64,000 nucleotides of DNA from Desulfobacterales bacterium (GCA_030066985.1 JASJAN010000005.1:62001-126000), one strand, 5' to 3'; counted from the stretch's first letter, positions 9,940 to 19,297 are shown. Program-made: numbers and translations. Notes: generated by a model not told the origin, from the letters alone.

Positions 9940-11223
9940 TTAGTCCGGTGGGGACATTTGCTTGAAATGTAAAGTAATGGTGGTGCCTTTGTTGAGCTGA
10001 CTTTCGACGTTTAACCAAGCGTCATTGGCCTCAACTATCCGATGGACAATCGATAAACCAAGTCCGGTGCCGTTTGGTTTGGTCGTGAAAAACGGATCAA
10101 AAATCGTCTTCAATGTCTCTGGAGAAATGCCGCTGCCATTATCGCTGATTTTGACACAGGCGTATTTGTTTTTGGCGGGAAACATCTCAATCCCGATTTG
10201 GCCTTCACCATCAATTGCCTCGGCTGCATTCAGCAGCAGATTCCACAGAATTTGGTGCAGATGACCCGGATCCATCGTAATCCATACATTAGAGGACACA
10301 TTTTTGGTTGTTTTGACGCGCCCGTTATTGGACCCGTCGATTTCAAAAAGCTCCGCAATTTCAAGCAAGGCCAGGCTGAGATCGATGGGTTCGACCTTGC
10401 CGGCTGGCGGGCGGGCGTAAAACAAAAAATTGCTGGCCAGAGAACTCAAGCGGTCGGCTTCGCGCAGTATAATTTGCATCAACCGTGCATGGTCAGGGTC
10501 ATAGCGCATATCTTCTTTGAGCAGCTGTATTGAACCGGTTAAAGCCGCCAGCGGATTTTTAATCTCGTGGGCCAAACCGGCAGCCATCTCGCCGACAGCT
10601 GCCATCTTTTCAACTCGCTTCACGTGACCTTCCATGGTGCGCAATTCTTCCTTAGTTTTGCGGGTCTGTTCAGACAACAAACTGCTTAAAAAGGCGACTG
10701 CAAAACAAGCTGTCATGGTGATCATCAATTTAAAGAAGATCTGGCTCCAGTCATAAGCGCTGGCAAGGGGATTACCGTTGATACCGATTGGATTGAGAAT
10801 GCCGAAATATTCCAGCTCGACCAGTGCGCAAAACTGCAAACTACAGAATGCCGCAATAACCATCGTCCCACGCATGGGAAGCAACATACTAGAATAAATA
10901 ATGACGACCAAATAAAGAAAGGAAAATACGCTCACAAAACCGCCGGTTAAGAAGACGATCAGGGTTACAATTAAGGTATCGATGCCGGTTTGGATAAAGG
11001 CGAAACGGGTGAGGTTTTTGACACGTTTGAGCAACACACTGTAAACAACGGATAAAACGAATATCGCGGTGATAAGGCCGTAAAGAACCACCAGCGATCG
11101 ATCCATCGGCGGGGTGTTTTCACCCATATGCTGGAGAACGGCAGAAACCAACAGCAGCAATGAAAAAAGAACACGTATAAATATCAACCACTTGAGTTTT
11201 GTTTTGTCATCAATTTCAAGCAT
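9940..11223 (-). CDS. pilS: PilS-like membrane sensor histidine kinase
   Basis: Two-component kinase of the NtrB/PilS type. 427 residues. Six to seven N-terminal membrane segments (between residues about 12 and 185) with short loops match the PilS sensor module, which in Pseudomonas senses pilin in the membrane. Then HisKA with the phosphoacceptor His219 in GLAHEIKNPLAAL, N box HQILWNLLLNAAEAI, G1 KISDNGSGI and G2 GTGLGLSIVHRI. It is followed downstream by lysS after 200 bp. No pilR response regulator is adjacent, which is unusual. Position next to pilC supports a role in type IV pilus control, by inference. Confidence 0.82.
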   Translation of the reverse strand: MLEIDDKTKLKWLIFIRVLFSLLLLVSAVLQHMGENTPPMDRSLVVLYGLITAIFVLSVVYSVLLKRVKNLTRFAFIQTGIDTLIVTLIVFLTGGFVSVFSFLYLVVIIYSSMLLPMRGTMVIAAFCSLQFCALVELEYFGILNPIGINGNPLASAYDWSQIFFKLMITMTACFAVAFLSSLLSEQTRKTKEELRTMEGHVKRVEKMAAVGEMAAGLAHEIKNPLAALTGSIQLLKEDMRYDPDHARLMQIILREADRLSSLASNFLFYARPPAGKVEPIDLSLALLEIAELFEIDGSNNGRVKTTKNVSSNVWITMDPGHLHQILWNLLLNAAEAIDGEGQIGIEMFPAKNKYACVKISDNGSGISPETLKTIFDPFFTTKPNGTGLGLSIVHRIVEANDAWLNVESQLNKGTTITLHFKQMSPPD

Positions 11224-11282
11224 GGCTTGTCAAACGGGACTGTTGAAAAGTGGCATCAGAAATCAGCACCCCAGCGAAAAGG

Positions 11283-11299
11283 GCCGTAATTCGATTACG
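11283..11299. repeat. Short palindrome between pilC and pilS
   Basis: CCGTAAT-tcg-ATTACGG, perfect 7-bp arms, in the 178-bp spacer between two co-oriented genes. Possible operator or mRNA hairpin; no U-run follows on the minus strand. Confidence 0.35.
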
Positions 11300-11401
11300 G
11301 TACGACAGATATCTATATCATACACAAAGGGTATGCGCTAAACAAGCGGTATCAGAAATGAGAGATGTCTTTTATGTATAGGCTTCGACGGCTCAGCGAT
11401 A

Positions 11402-12610
11402 TTATTGAATGGCTCCGGCCATCTTAAATATGGGCAGATACATGGCAACCACCAACCCGCCGATGGTGGCCCCTAAAAACACGAGCATAAACGGTTCAAT
11501 CAAGGCGGTCATATTTTCAACTGCCTGATCAACTTCTTCGTCATAAAAATCGGCGATTTTTTCCAGCATGGCGTCCAACGCCCCGGTGGATTCACCGACC
11601 CCGATCATCTGACACACCATGGCCGGAAAAACGCCGCTTTCCTGCAAGGGGTCAGCCATCGTACGACCTTCAGCTATACCAGAACGCACATCATAAACAG
11701 CCTTTTCGATCGTTCGGTTTCCGGCTGTTTTAGCCACAATATCAAGTGCTTCAAGAATAGCGACCCCGCTGGCCAGCATGGTGCCCATGGTACGGGTAAA
11801 TTTGGCAACTGCCACTTTGCGCAGCAATTCACCAAAAACGGGTATTTTGAGCACAAGATCATCAACCATGTCCTGCCCTTTTTCAGTGGCGTATGCTTTT
11901 TTGAAGGCAATTGAGAAAATGATCAGCCCGATGATGATATAGACAATCTTGCTCTTGGCAATCTCACTGGCCGTCACGACAATCTGGGTTGGCAGGGGCA
12001 ACTCACCGCCAAAATCAGCAAACATTTCTTCAAAAACCGGTATGACAAAAACCAAAATAACCGCCAGCACGATAATGGCGATGATCAGCGTTACGATCGG
12101 ATACGTCATTGCGCCTTTAACTTGAGATTTGAGTTTGGCGGCCTTTTCCATGTAAGCGGCCAGACGTCTTAAGATAGCATCCAAGATACCGCCGGCTTCG
12201 CCAGCTGCGATCATGTTCACAAAAAGATCATCAAAATGTTTCGGAAATTGCTTGAGTGCCTCGGCAAGCGTCGCACCGCTTTCAACCTTTTCTTTGATTT
12301 CTTTGATCATTCGTTTAAAGGTTTTATTATTCTGCTGAGTGTGAAGTATTTCCAGGCACTGGATGATGGGCAGCCCTGCATCGATCATTGTAGAGAACTG
12401 ACGGGCAAATAAAATTATGTCCTTTTCTTTGACTTTGGGTTGCAGCCAGGATACGTTTTCAAATAAATCTTTGGGCTTTTTCTTTATTTTGGTTGGCGTA
12501 ATGCGGAGTCGAACCAGATTTGATCGAACCATGGCTTCATTGGTAGCCTCCATTTCGCCTTTGCGAGTTTCATTATTTTTGTTCGTGCCTACCCATTGAT
12601 AAACTGGCAT
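11402..12610 (-). CDS. pilC: Type IV pilus inner-membrane platform protein PilC (GspF family)
   Basis: Platform protein that couples the PilB/PilT motors to the growing pilus. 402 residues with two T2SSF repeats: the first begins near residue 68 (FARQFSTMIDAGLPIIQCLEIL), the second near residue 271 (FTRTMGTMLASGVAILEALDI). Three hydrophobic helices: about 168-190, 220-240 and the C-terminal FMLVFLGATIGGLVVAMYLP. ATG at 12610 is chosen because GGAGG lies 7 nt upstream; the frame opens at a TTG two codons earlier. No pilB or pilT is adjacent on the left; a GspE-type ATPase lies 36 kb away at 48.4-50.8 kb. Confidence 0.92.
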   Translation of the reverse strand: MPVYQWVGTNKNNETRKGEMEATNEAMVRSNLVRLRITPTKIKKKPKDLFENVSWLQPKVKEKDIILFARQFSTMIDAGLPIIQCLEILHTQQNNKTFKRMIKEIKEKVESGATLAEALKQFPKHFDDLFVNMIAAGEAGGILDAILRRLAAYMEKAAKLKSQVKGAMTYPIVTLIIAIIVLAVILVFVIPVFEEMFADFGGELPLPTQIVVTASEIAKSKIVYIIIGLIIFSIAFKKAYATEKGQDMVDDLVLKIPVFGELLRKVAVAKFTRTMGTMLASGVAILEALDIVAKTAGNRTIEKAVYDVRSGIAEGRTMADPLQESGVFPAMVCQMIGVGESTGALDAMLEKIADFYDEEVDQAVENMTALIEPFMLVFLGATIGGLVVAMYLPIFKMAGAIQ

Positions 12611-13243
12611 GATCAAGCCTCCATATTCATTAAAACAATCCAGGCCACAAATGGCATTGCGAACCCGATAGCAACCACAGTTCGCTTATGTATTAATTTA
12701 TCATATTTGACAGCTCAGAACCAACAAATTGATACCTGATTTTTGAGAACCCTTAGATTCGCCGATGCGCAGCCCATCAAATCGGCAGAAAGTGAAAGCT
12801 GGACACGAAATTCAGGCTACCTGAGCTACAGAAAGTATATCGGTCCATCCTGGCGGAAACTTAAGATTTTTATTCGGTGCAGCTAGGGCAGCTTTCTGTG
12901 TGTTCGCATGGGGGCCGCAGGTAAACCGCACTCCCCTTTTGGCCTTTGTCTTGCAAATGTTGGCAAATATTATTAATATTACAACGATTTCAGATAGTTG
13001 TCAATAAACGTGCCACCCGATCGAGAAATCTGGTTGGCAATTTGGGGCCATTTGTGATACGGTCGGACAGGCTTAAATTATAATTATTTTCAATATCTTA
13101 AATATATTCAAACCGTCTAGGGTCGAATTTTATCCGGTATTTCGTGTTTTGCGTTTTGTGTTTTGTTCATAAACAAAAAAACATGGTCATTTTGATAAAT
13201 ACCTGTTGCTAAATATGAGACACCAGCATCAAACACCTGACAG
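12611..13243. other. Divergent intergenic region pilC / tRNA nucleotidyltransferase
   Basis: 633 bp without a convincing gene. It holds a FliA-like promoter toward pilC (12837-12863), a stem GCCGAT/ATCGGC around 12761-12786 and a G/C-rich hairpin near 12910-12943 (GGGG...CCCC followed by TTTT on the plus strand). The right half (12960-13240) is strongly A/T-rich and should contain the promoter of the rightward gene, but I cannot single one out. Confidence 0.5.
12837..12863 (-). promoter_or_regulatory. Candidate FliA (sigma28) promoter upstream of pilC
   Basis: On the minus strand TAAG (12863-12860), exactly 15 nt, then ACCGATAT (12844-12837). The flagellar sigma28 consensus is TAAAGTTT-N11-GCCGATAA, equivalent to TAAG-N15-GCCGATAA; the -35 region here reads TTAAGTTT. 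The promoter points at pilC, 227 bp downstream, with a stem GCCGAT/ATCGGC in the leader. Confidence 0.5.
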
Positions 13244-15916
13244 ATGACGCCAAAAACAGAAAAACAGTCAGCCGATGGCCTGACCATCATTACCACCCAT
13301 GTGAATGCGGATTTTGATGCACTGGCATCCATGCTGGCAGCCCAGAAGCTCTATCCGGATGCATTGGTCGTATTTCCGGGTTCTCAGGAAAAGAATTTAA
13401 AAAATTTTTTTATCAACTCAATGGCCTATCTGTTTAACATGGCCGACATCGGTCGCATCGACTTCAGCAGCGTCAAACGACTGGTTCTGGTGGACACCCG
13501 CCAACCGAAACGCATCGGTAAACTGGCCAAGCTTTTAAAGCGCAAGGACCTGGACATTCATATCTACGATCACCATCCGGCTACGGATAATGATATTCAG
13601 GGCAATATCGAGGTTAAGCGCTTGAGCGGCGCCAATGTAACCTTGCTGACCGAGATTATAGCTGATAAGGGCATCGAGATCAGTGCCGATGAAGCCACGA
13701 TCATGTGCCTGGGGATCTATGAAGATACGGGCTCATTTACCTTTCCGTCCACCACTGAGCAGGATTTTAAAGCAGCCGCATTTTTGTTATCCAAAGGGGC
13801 TAATTTGAATGTGGTTTCGGATTTAATTGCCAGAGAGCTGAGCCCCGCGCAGGTGGGTTTGCTAAATGATATGATTCAATCTGCAACGCGGTACAATGTC
13901 AATGGAATCGATGTGGTAGTCACGACAGTAACCACTGAAAAGTATATGCCGGATTTCGCGTTTCTGGTCCAAAAAATGGTAAAAATGGAAAATCTCGATG
14001 CCCTTTTTGCCATTGGACGTATGGAAGATAAAATTTATGTGGTGGCCCGCAGCCGCATCAATGATGTTGATGTGGGCAGCATTATTACCCCTCTGGGCGG
14101 CGGCGGACACGCCTATGCCGCCTCGGCATCCATCAAAGGCGATACGCTGGCACAGGTTGAAAACAAGCTTGTCGATATTCTATATCGCAAGGTGCAGGCC
14201 CAGCGACAGGCCAAAAACCTGATGTCATCGCCGGCTATCACCGTAGGATATGATGTCTCGTGCAAGGATGCCAACAATTTATTGACCCGCTACAACATCA
14301 ATGCCCTGCTGGTCACTGAAAACCGTAACGGACAGGATCGGCTTTGCGGCTATATCACACGACAGGTGATCGAAAAAGCCCTGTACCATAAACTTGAATC
14401 GGCCCAGGTAAAAGAATACATGACCACCGAATTTGCCACTGTGGCACCCGAAGCTGACCTGAGTGAAGTTCAGGAAAAAATTATTGAAAACAAGCAGCGT
14501 GTTTTACCGGTCATCGATAATAGCACCATTGCCGGTGTGATCACCCGCACCGATTTGTTGAACATTTTGGTTCGCCAGGCGAAAAAAGATTCTACAGGAT
14601 TGCCGGATCCTTTGCGGGAGCCGACGCATGCCCAAACGCGAAATGTTGTTAAATTTATGAAAGAAAGACTGAGTGGGCGCTTATTGAGAATTCTCAAAAC
14701 CATTGGTGAAGTTGCCGATGAATGCGGGTATGGTGCTTATGTGGTGGGTGGGTTCGTTCGTGATCTGTTTCTGTATCGCTCGGATGAAGACGTCGATATT
14801 GTCATTGAAGGCGATGGAATCGCCTTTGCCAAAAAATATGCTAAGTTGCAGCATGCGCGCATCCATACCTATGAAAAATTTGGCACGGCGGTCATTATTT
14901 TTGAGGATAGCTTTAAAATCGATGTGGCGTCGGCCCGATTGGAGTATTATAAATTTCCAGCGGCCTTGCCGATTGTCGAAATGAGCTCGATAAAATTGGA
15001 CCTCTTCCGCAGGGACTTCACCATCAATACGCTGGCGATTCAGCTGAACAGTGAAAAATTCGGCACCCTGATTGATTTCTTTTCTGCGCGCAAGGATTTG
15101 AAAGAAAAAATTATTCGTGTTTTGCACAACTTGAGTTTCGTGGAGGATCCCACCCGGGTATTTCGGGCAATTCGATTTGAGCAGCGATTTGGATTTACCA
15201 TCGGCAAGTTAACCAAGAGGTTGATCAAAAACGCAGTCAACATGGACTTCTTTCGGGGTCTCAGCGGACGGCGGGTGCTCACAGAACTGAAACAAATCCT
15301 ACAGGAAGACAATCCCGTGCCTGCCATTATCCGACTCAATGACCTGGATCTACTCAAATTTATCTACCCGTCGATTGAAGTCGACAAACGTCTGATATCT
15401 TTATTAAATTCAGCTAAACAGGCTATTGCCTGGCATGATTTGCTTTTTTTAGATGAATCCTATATGAAGTGGGTCGTTTATTTTTTGGTCTTGATCCATT
15501 CCTGTGACCCAAAGCGATCAGAAGAAATATGCAATCGTTTTGAATTGGCACCGCATTTTCACAAAATATTCTGCAGGGAACGGTTTGCGGCCGAAAAAGG
15601 CGTGTTGGCTTTAGCGCGCAGTTTGCCGGTTCCCAATAGCGCCCTGTATCGCATGCTCTCTGAATTCCGGACTGAATTGATCTTGTTCATGATGGCGATC
15701 AGCCGACAAAAAAAGGTAAAAAAGGCCATTTCACATTACTTTACCGGACTGCGAAAAGTGACGGTATCCATCAAAGGTAGAGATCTCATCCAGATGGGTG
15801 TGAAACCCGGACCGATTTACCGGGATATTTTTCGGGCGACCCTGGATGCCAAGTTAAACGACAAACTCAAAACAAAAAAAGACGAACTGGAATTTGCCAG
15901 AAATTATGTTGCGTAA
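13244..15916 (+). CDS. DHH-CBS-CBS-tRNA nucleotidyltransferase fusion (A-adding/CCA-adding type)
   Basis: Large multidomain enzyme of 890 residues like the A-adding enzyme of Aquifex. Residues about 12-310 are a DHH/DHHA1 phosphoesterase module (THVNADFDAL, VDTRQP, IYDHHPATDN, GGGGHAYAA near residue 284). Then two CBS domains (about 325-440; MSSPAITV and YMTTEFATV), then a class II poly(A)/CCA nucleotidyltransferase head (GGFVRDLF near 501, metal-binding DVDIV near 517, RRDFTINTLAI, RAIRFEQRFGF). It matures tRNA 3' ends; whether it adds only C, only A or all of CCA cannot be told. The DHH module may degrade small RNAs or nucleotides. First gene of a rightward run ending in tRNA-Val. Confidence 0.9.
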   Translation: MTPKTEKQSADGLTIITTHVNADFDALASMLAAQKLYPDALVVFPGSQEKNLKNFFINSMAYLFNMADIGRIDFSSVKRLVLVDTRQPKRIGKLAKLLKRKDLDIHIYDHHPATDNDIQGNIEVKRLSGANVTLLTEIIADKGIEISADEATIMCLGIYEDTGSFTFPSTTEQDFKAAAFLLSKGANLNVVSDLIARELSPAQVGLLNDMIQSATRYNVNGIDVVVTTVTTEKYMPDFAFLVQKMVKMENLDALFAIGRMEDKIYVVARSRINDVDVGSIITPLGGGGHAYAASASIKGDTLAQVENKLVDILYRKVQAQRQAKNLMSSPAITVGYDVSCKDANNLLTRYNINALLVTENRNGQDRLCGYITRQVIEKALYHKLESAQVKEYMTTEFATVAPEADLSEVQEKIIENKQRVLPVIDNSTIAGVITRTDLLNILVRQAKKDSTGLPDPLREPTHAQTRNVVKFMKERLSGRLLRILKTIGEVADECGYGAYVVGGFVRDLFLYRSDEDVDIVIEGDGIAFAKKYAKLQHARIHTYEKFGTAVIIFEDSFKIDVASARLEYYKFPAALPIVEMSSIKLDLFRRDFTINTLAIQLNSEKFGTLIDFFSARKDLKEKIIRVLHNLSFVEDPTRVFRAIRFEQRFGFTIGKLTKRLIKNAVNMDFFRGLSGRRVLTELKQILQEDNPVPAIIRLNDLDLLKFIYPSIEVDKRLISLLNSAKQAIAWHDLLFLDESYMKWVVYFLVLIHSCDPKRSEEICNRFELAPHFHKIFCRERFAAEKGVLALARSLPVPNSALYRMLSEFRTELILFMMAISRQKKVKKAISHYFTGLRKVTVSIKGRDLIQMGVKPGPIYRDIFRATLDAKLNDKLKTKKDELEFARNYVA

Positions 15917-16568
15917 TTTTGATGTTCTTCAATTCATTTTGATGATATTGCCGTTGGTTGTCGCTGTCGTATTGCACGAATTGGCGCACGGATATGTTGC
16001 CGATAAACTGGGCGACCCGACTGCCCGTCTGGCCGGTCGTTTGACCTTAAATCCAATTAAGCATCTTGACGCTTTTGGCTCATTTCTTTTACCGATCCTC
16101 TTAAAGTTAAGCGGATCACCGGTTATCTTTGGCTATGCCAAACCAGTACCGGTAAATTTCGCCAATTTACGACAGTTTCGCAAAGCAACGATATGGGTTG
16201 CATCAGCCGGTGTCCTGACCAATATGATCCTGGCAATTATCTCGGCAGCGCTTTTTCAGCTGATCGCAGCAGGATATCCTGACTGGGCGCAGACACATTT
16301 TGAACAGCCGGCTGTCCTCTTGCTGCAGTTGCTAAAATACAGTGTGGTCATCAACTGTGTGCTGGCGCTGTTTAATTTGATTCCGATACCGCCGTTGGAC
16401 GGCAGCCGTATCGTTGCCATGCTGCTGCCCGCAGCGCTGCGACGGCCGTATACGCGTCTGGAGCGCTTTGGTATGATCATCATATTTGCGCTGCTGATCA
16501 TCGGACCACTGGCGCAACTGATGACTTTTGTGATGAGACCGGTACTGGACTTTTTACTAAGAATATAG
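15906..16568 (+). CDS. Site-2 protease family membrane metallopeptidase (M50)
   Basis: Intramembrane zinc protease of the compact M50 subfamily without a PDZ domain. About 220 residues from ATG 15906 (MLRNFDVLQF); a TTG four codons earlier is the only other start. The active-site motif HELAHG lies in the first membrane helix and the third zinc ligand in LFNLIPIPPLDGSRI (NPDG-type loop). Five to six membrane segments. The start overlaps the nucleotidyltransferase stop by 11 bp, indicating translational coupling, and trpS follows 42 bp later. Substrate unknown. Confidence 0.9.
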   Translation: MLRNFDVLQFILMILPLVVAVVLHELAHGYVADKLGDPTARLAGRLTLNPIKHLDAFGSFLLPILLKLSGSPVIFGYAKPVPVNFANLRQFRKATIWVASAGVLTNMILAIISAALFQLIAAGYPDWAQTHFEQPAVLLLQLLKYSVVINCVLALFNLIPIPPLDGSRIVAMLLPAALRRPYTRLERFGMIIIFALLIIGPLAQLMTFVMRPVLDFLLRI

Positions 16569-16610
16569 CAAAGACCTCAGAGTTAGGTGAATCGAATCGC
16601 AAGGACGTAA

Positions 16611-17600
16611 ATGATGAGTGATAAGAAACGAATTTTAAGCGGTATGCGACCCACCGGCCCTTTGCACTTAGGCAATTTGCTGGGCGCGCTGGCAAATTGG
16701 GTAGCGTTACAGGAAGAATACGAATGTTTCTATTTTATCGCCGATTGGCACGCGCTAACCAGCGATTATGAGGATACGGCGGCAATCGATCGTTTCCGCA
16801 AAGAAATCATGATCGATTGGCTCAGTGCGGGATTGACACCGGAAAAGAGCACCCTCTTTGTACAATCAGAAATCAAAGAGCACGCGGAACTGTTTCTCAT
16901 TCTGGGGATGATCACTCCGGTGCCCTGGCTCGAGCGCAACCCAACCTATAAGGAGCAAATCACTCAGATCAGCAACAAGGACCTGTCCAACTTCGGTTTT
17001 TTGGGATATCCAATTTTGCAGGCAGCTGATATTATCATGTATAAACCCTATGGCGTGCCGGTGGGCGTCGACCAGGCGCCGCATGTTGAAATCACCCGTG
17101 AAATCGCCAGACGATTTAACCACTTTTACGGTGATGTCTTCCCGGAGCCCAAAGTAATATTGACCGAAACCCCGAAAATATTGGGTGCCGATCGACGCAA
17201 AATGAGCAAAAGTTATGACAATGCCATTTTCTTATCCGATACGCCTGATCAGATCAGTAAAAGGGTTTCTGGCATGATCACCGATCCACAGCGCGCCCGG
17301 CGCAGTGACCCCGGTGACCCAGATGTGTGCAATGTTTTTGACTTTCACAAATTATACACGCCGGCCGCCGAGGTTATAGAGATTGACCAGGACTGCCGCG
17401 CAGCAAAGATCGGTTGCGTAGAATGCAAAAAGAAAATGGCGCTTAACCTGAGCCAAGCGCTGGCGCCTATACGTGAAAAGCGCGCCTATTATGAAGCCCA
17501 CCCGCAACAGGTCGATGAAATCATGGCCGATGGATGTAACCGGGCCAGAAAATCAGCCCGGGCTACCATGGAGGCTGTCAGGGCCGCTATCAAAATATAG
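16611..17600 (+). CDS. trpS: Tryptophanyl-tRNA synthetase
   Basis: Charges tRNA-Trp; class I synthetase of 329 residues, normal length. HIGH motif variant GPLHLGNLLGAL (about residues 17-28) and KMSKS-type loop RRKMSKSYDNAIF (about residues 197-209) are intact. ATG ATG gives two adjacent starts at 16611 and 16614; AAGGA lies upstream of both. Placed between the site-2 protease and scpA with short gaps, suggesting one transcript. Confidence 0.96.
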   Translation: MMSDKKRILSGMRPTGPLHLGNLLGALANWVALQEEYECFYFIADWHALTSDYEDTAAIDRFRKEIMIDWLSAGLTPEKSTLFVQSEIKEHAELFLILGMITPVPWLERNPTYKEQITQISNKDLSNFGFLGYPILQAADIIMYKPYGVPVGVDQAPHVEITREIARRFNHFYGDVFPEPKVILTETPKILGADRRKMSKSYDNAIFLSDTPDQISKRVSGMITDPQRARRSDPGDPDVCNVFDFHKLYTPAAEVIEIDQDCRAAKIGCVECKKKMALNLSQALAPIREKRAYYEAHPQQVDEIMADGCNRARKSARATMEAVRAAIKI

Positions 17601-17612
17601 AAGCGTGTCTTA

Positions 17613-18326
17613 ATGCAAAAAGAAATTTACCAAGTTCAGTTGGAAAATATATTTGAAGGGCCAATGGATCTTCTGGTTCATCTGATCAAAAAGAATGAAC
17701 TGGATATCTATGATATCCCCATCGCATTGGTCACTGAGCAATACCTGCAATACGTGGAGTGGATGAAGATCATGAACATTGATTTTGCCGGTGAGTTCAT
17801 TGTGATGGCGTCGACCCTAGCCCAGATAAAATCGCGCATGCTGCTGCCAGCCTCCGCTGATGAAGAAGACGAGGACGATCCTCGCCAGGAAATTGTCAAA
17901 CCTCTGATGGAATACCTTCAAATGAAATCTGCCGCCGAGCAGTTATCTGAAAGACATCTTTTGGGTGAGGAAACATTTGTCCGCAGTGCCGATAGTCAGG
18001 AGTTTTTGGCCGATCAGAATGAGCCCTATATCAAAGTGGGTCTTTTTGAGCTGATTGATGCTTTTCAGAAAATTCTGGCAAAAATTCCCGACGATTTGCA
18101 GATGGAATTTACGCCCGATAAAATTTCTGTTAAAGAAAGGATAACCCAGATTACCGATATTCTGGAAGCCAAGAGTTCGGTCACTTTTGATCAGTTATTT
18201 TCGGAACAGCCCGATAAAAGCGAGGTTGTTGTAACCTTTCTGGCCATTTTGGAAATGGTCAAACTGGCATTGATTCGCATTGCACAGCATGCACAAACCG
18301 GCCTTCTGCGCCTTTTCTATGTCTAA
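17613..18326 (+). CDS. scpA: Segregation and condensation protein A
   Basis: Kleisin subunit of the SMC-ScpAB condensin that organises and segregates the chromosome. 237 residues. N-terminal kleisin segment FEGPMDLLVHLIKKNELDIYDIPI binds the SMC neck, a central acidic linker (ADEEDEDD, about residues 83-90) follows, and a C-terminal winged helix ends in LLRLFYV. 12 bp after trpS; its TAA overlaps the scpB ATG (TAATG). Confidence 0.95.
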   Translation: MQKEIYQVQLENIFEGPMDLLVHLIKKNELDIYDIPIALVTEQYLQYVEWMKIMNIDFAGEFIVMASTLAQIKSRMLLPASADEEDEDDPRQEIVKPLMEYLQMKSAAEQLSERHLLGEETFVRSADSQEFLADQNEPYIKVGLFELIDAFQKILAKIPDDLQMEFTPDKISVKERITQITDILEAKSSVTFDQLFSEQPDKSEVVVTFLAILEMVKLALIRIAQHAQTGLLRLFYV

Positions 18327-19024
18327 TGGAAGATTTAAAAAATATTATTGAAAGTTTGCTGTTTGTTGCCGATGAGCCACTGACAATTGAGCGTTTAAAG
18401 CAAATCATCACCGGCGCAGAGTCCAAAGCGCTGCGGGAAGCGCTGGATGAATTGACTGTTGATTACGAAACGCGCCAAGGCGGTTTTTACCTGAATCCGG
18501 TTGCCGGGGGGTATCAGATTCGCACCCGTCCGCAATATAGGGAATGGATTAAACGCTTGTTGCAGCCCAAGCCACAGCGTTTGAGCAAAGCTGCTTTGGA
18601 GACTTTGGCCATTGTTGCATATAAGCAACCGGTCATCCGCAGCGATATTGAGCACCTGCGGGGGGTTGATTGCGGAGGTGTTTTACGCGTGCTTTTAGAA
18701 CGAAAATTCATACGGGTCCTGGGCCGCAAAGAAATTCCCGGGCGCCCGTTAATTTATGCCACCACCAAACGCTTTTTAGAGGTATTTGGGCTTCAAAATC
18801 TCAAAGACCTGCCGACACCCAGGGAGATCGAAGAATTCGGCAGCACACTATCTGAGGAAATAGATGAACCAGCCGATGAAGATCAGTTCGAAACCGAGGT
18901 TACACCCGAAGCTCAGATAGAAGAAGAGGACACGCCAGATGAAGCGGTGGAGACGGAAATCCCGGCTGAAAACCTGCGAACCTCAGCGGAACCGGATGAA
19001 GCCAAACCGGATAAAGATGTGTAA
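18326..19024 (+). CDS. scpB: Segregation and condensation protein B
   Basis: Dimeric winged-helix partner of ScpA in condensin. 232 residues. Two winged-helix domains (about residues 5-80 and 90-165) with the signature LSKAALETLAIVAYKQPV and GRPLIYATTKRFLEVFGL. The C-terminus beyond about residue 175 is a low-complexity acidic tail rich in E, D, P and T, common in this family. Translation is coupled to scpA through a one-base stop-start overlap. Confidence 0.94.
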   Translation: MEDLKNIIESLLFVADEPLTIERLKQIITGAESKALREALDELTVDYETRQGGFYLNPVAGGYQIRTRPQYREWIKRLLQPKPQRLSKAALETLAIVAYKQPVIRSDIEHLRGVDCGGVLRVLLERKFIRVLGRKEIPGRPLIYATTKRFLEVFGLQNLKDLPTPREIEEFGSTLSEEIDEPADEDQFETEVTPEAQIEEEDTPDEAVETEIPAENLRTSAEPDEAKPDKDV

Positions 19025-19030
19025 AAAGGC

Positions 19031-19060
19031 TTGACTCGGACACCAACATTTTTCTATCTA
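19031..19060 (+). promoter_or_regulatory. Candidate promoter for tRNA-Val
   Basis: TTGACT (19031-19036), 18-nt spacer, TATCTA (19055-19060), immediately after scpB and about 65 nt upstream of the tRNA. Confidence 0.5.
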
Positions 19061-19126
19061 ATAAAATGCCTGGATCTTGTGCGAGGCGGAGGATTGCTTA
19101 TTCGCATTAAATTTCACGCAAAATAT

Positions 19127-19201
19127 GGGCGGTTAACTCAGTGGGAGAGTGCTACCTTCACACGGTAGAAGTCACTGGTTCAAATCCAGTACCGCCTACC
19201 A
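19127..19201 (+). tRNA. tRNA-Val (anticodon CAC), CCA encoded
   Basis: 75 nt cloverleaf. Acceptor GGGCGGT with ACCGCCT (first pair G-U), D stem ACTC/GAGT, anticodon stem CTACC/GGTAG around the loop TTCACAC, giving anticodon CAC (reads GUG). T arm ACTGG-TTCAAAT-CCAGT. Discriminator A and genome-encoded CCA end at 19201. A strong terminator follows within 10 nt. Confidence 0.95.
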
Positions 19202-19210
19202 GACTAAACA

Positions 19211-19242
19211 AGGGGCTGCGGAAGGTTTCCGCAACCCCTTTT
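19211..19242 (+). terminator. Rho-independent terminator of tRNA-Val
   Basis: GGGG-C-TGCGGAA, 3-nt loop, TTCCGCA-A-CCCC, then TTTT: an 11-pair stem with one mismatch and a U-run, 10 nt downstream of the tRNA. Confidence 0.9.
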
Positions 19243-19297
19243 GATTTTATACGCCAATCGGTATCGTCATACAAACCGACACAATTGTTTGTAATAT

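Noticed and set aside
12895-12970. Possible 6S RNA or other structured RNA (GTGTTCGCATGGGGGCC)
   Set aside because: Some resemblance to a 6S 5' segment, but the rest of the fold could not be completed on either strand.
14681-15127. 148-codon antisense frame in the nucleotidyltransferase gene
   Set aside because: Antisense to conserved catalytic motifs, no ribosome binding site.
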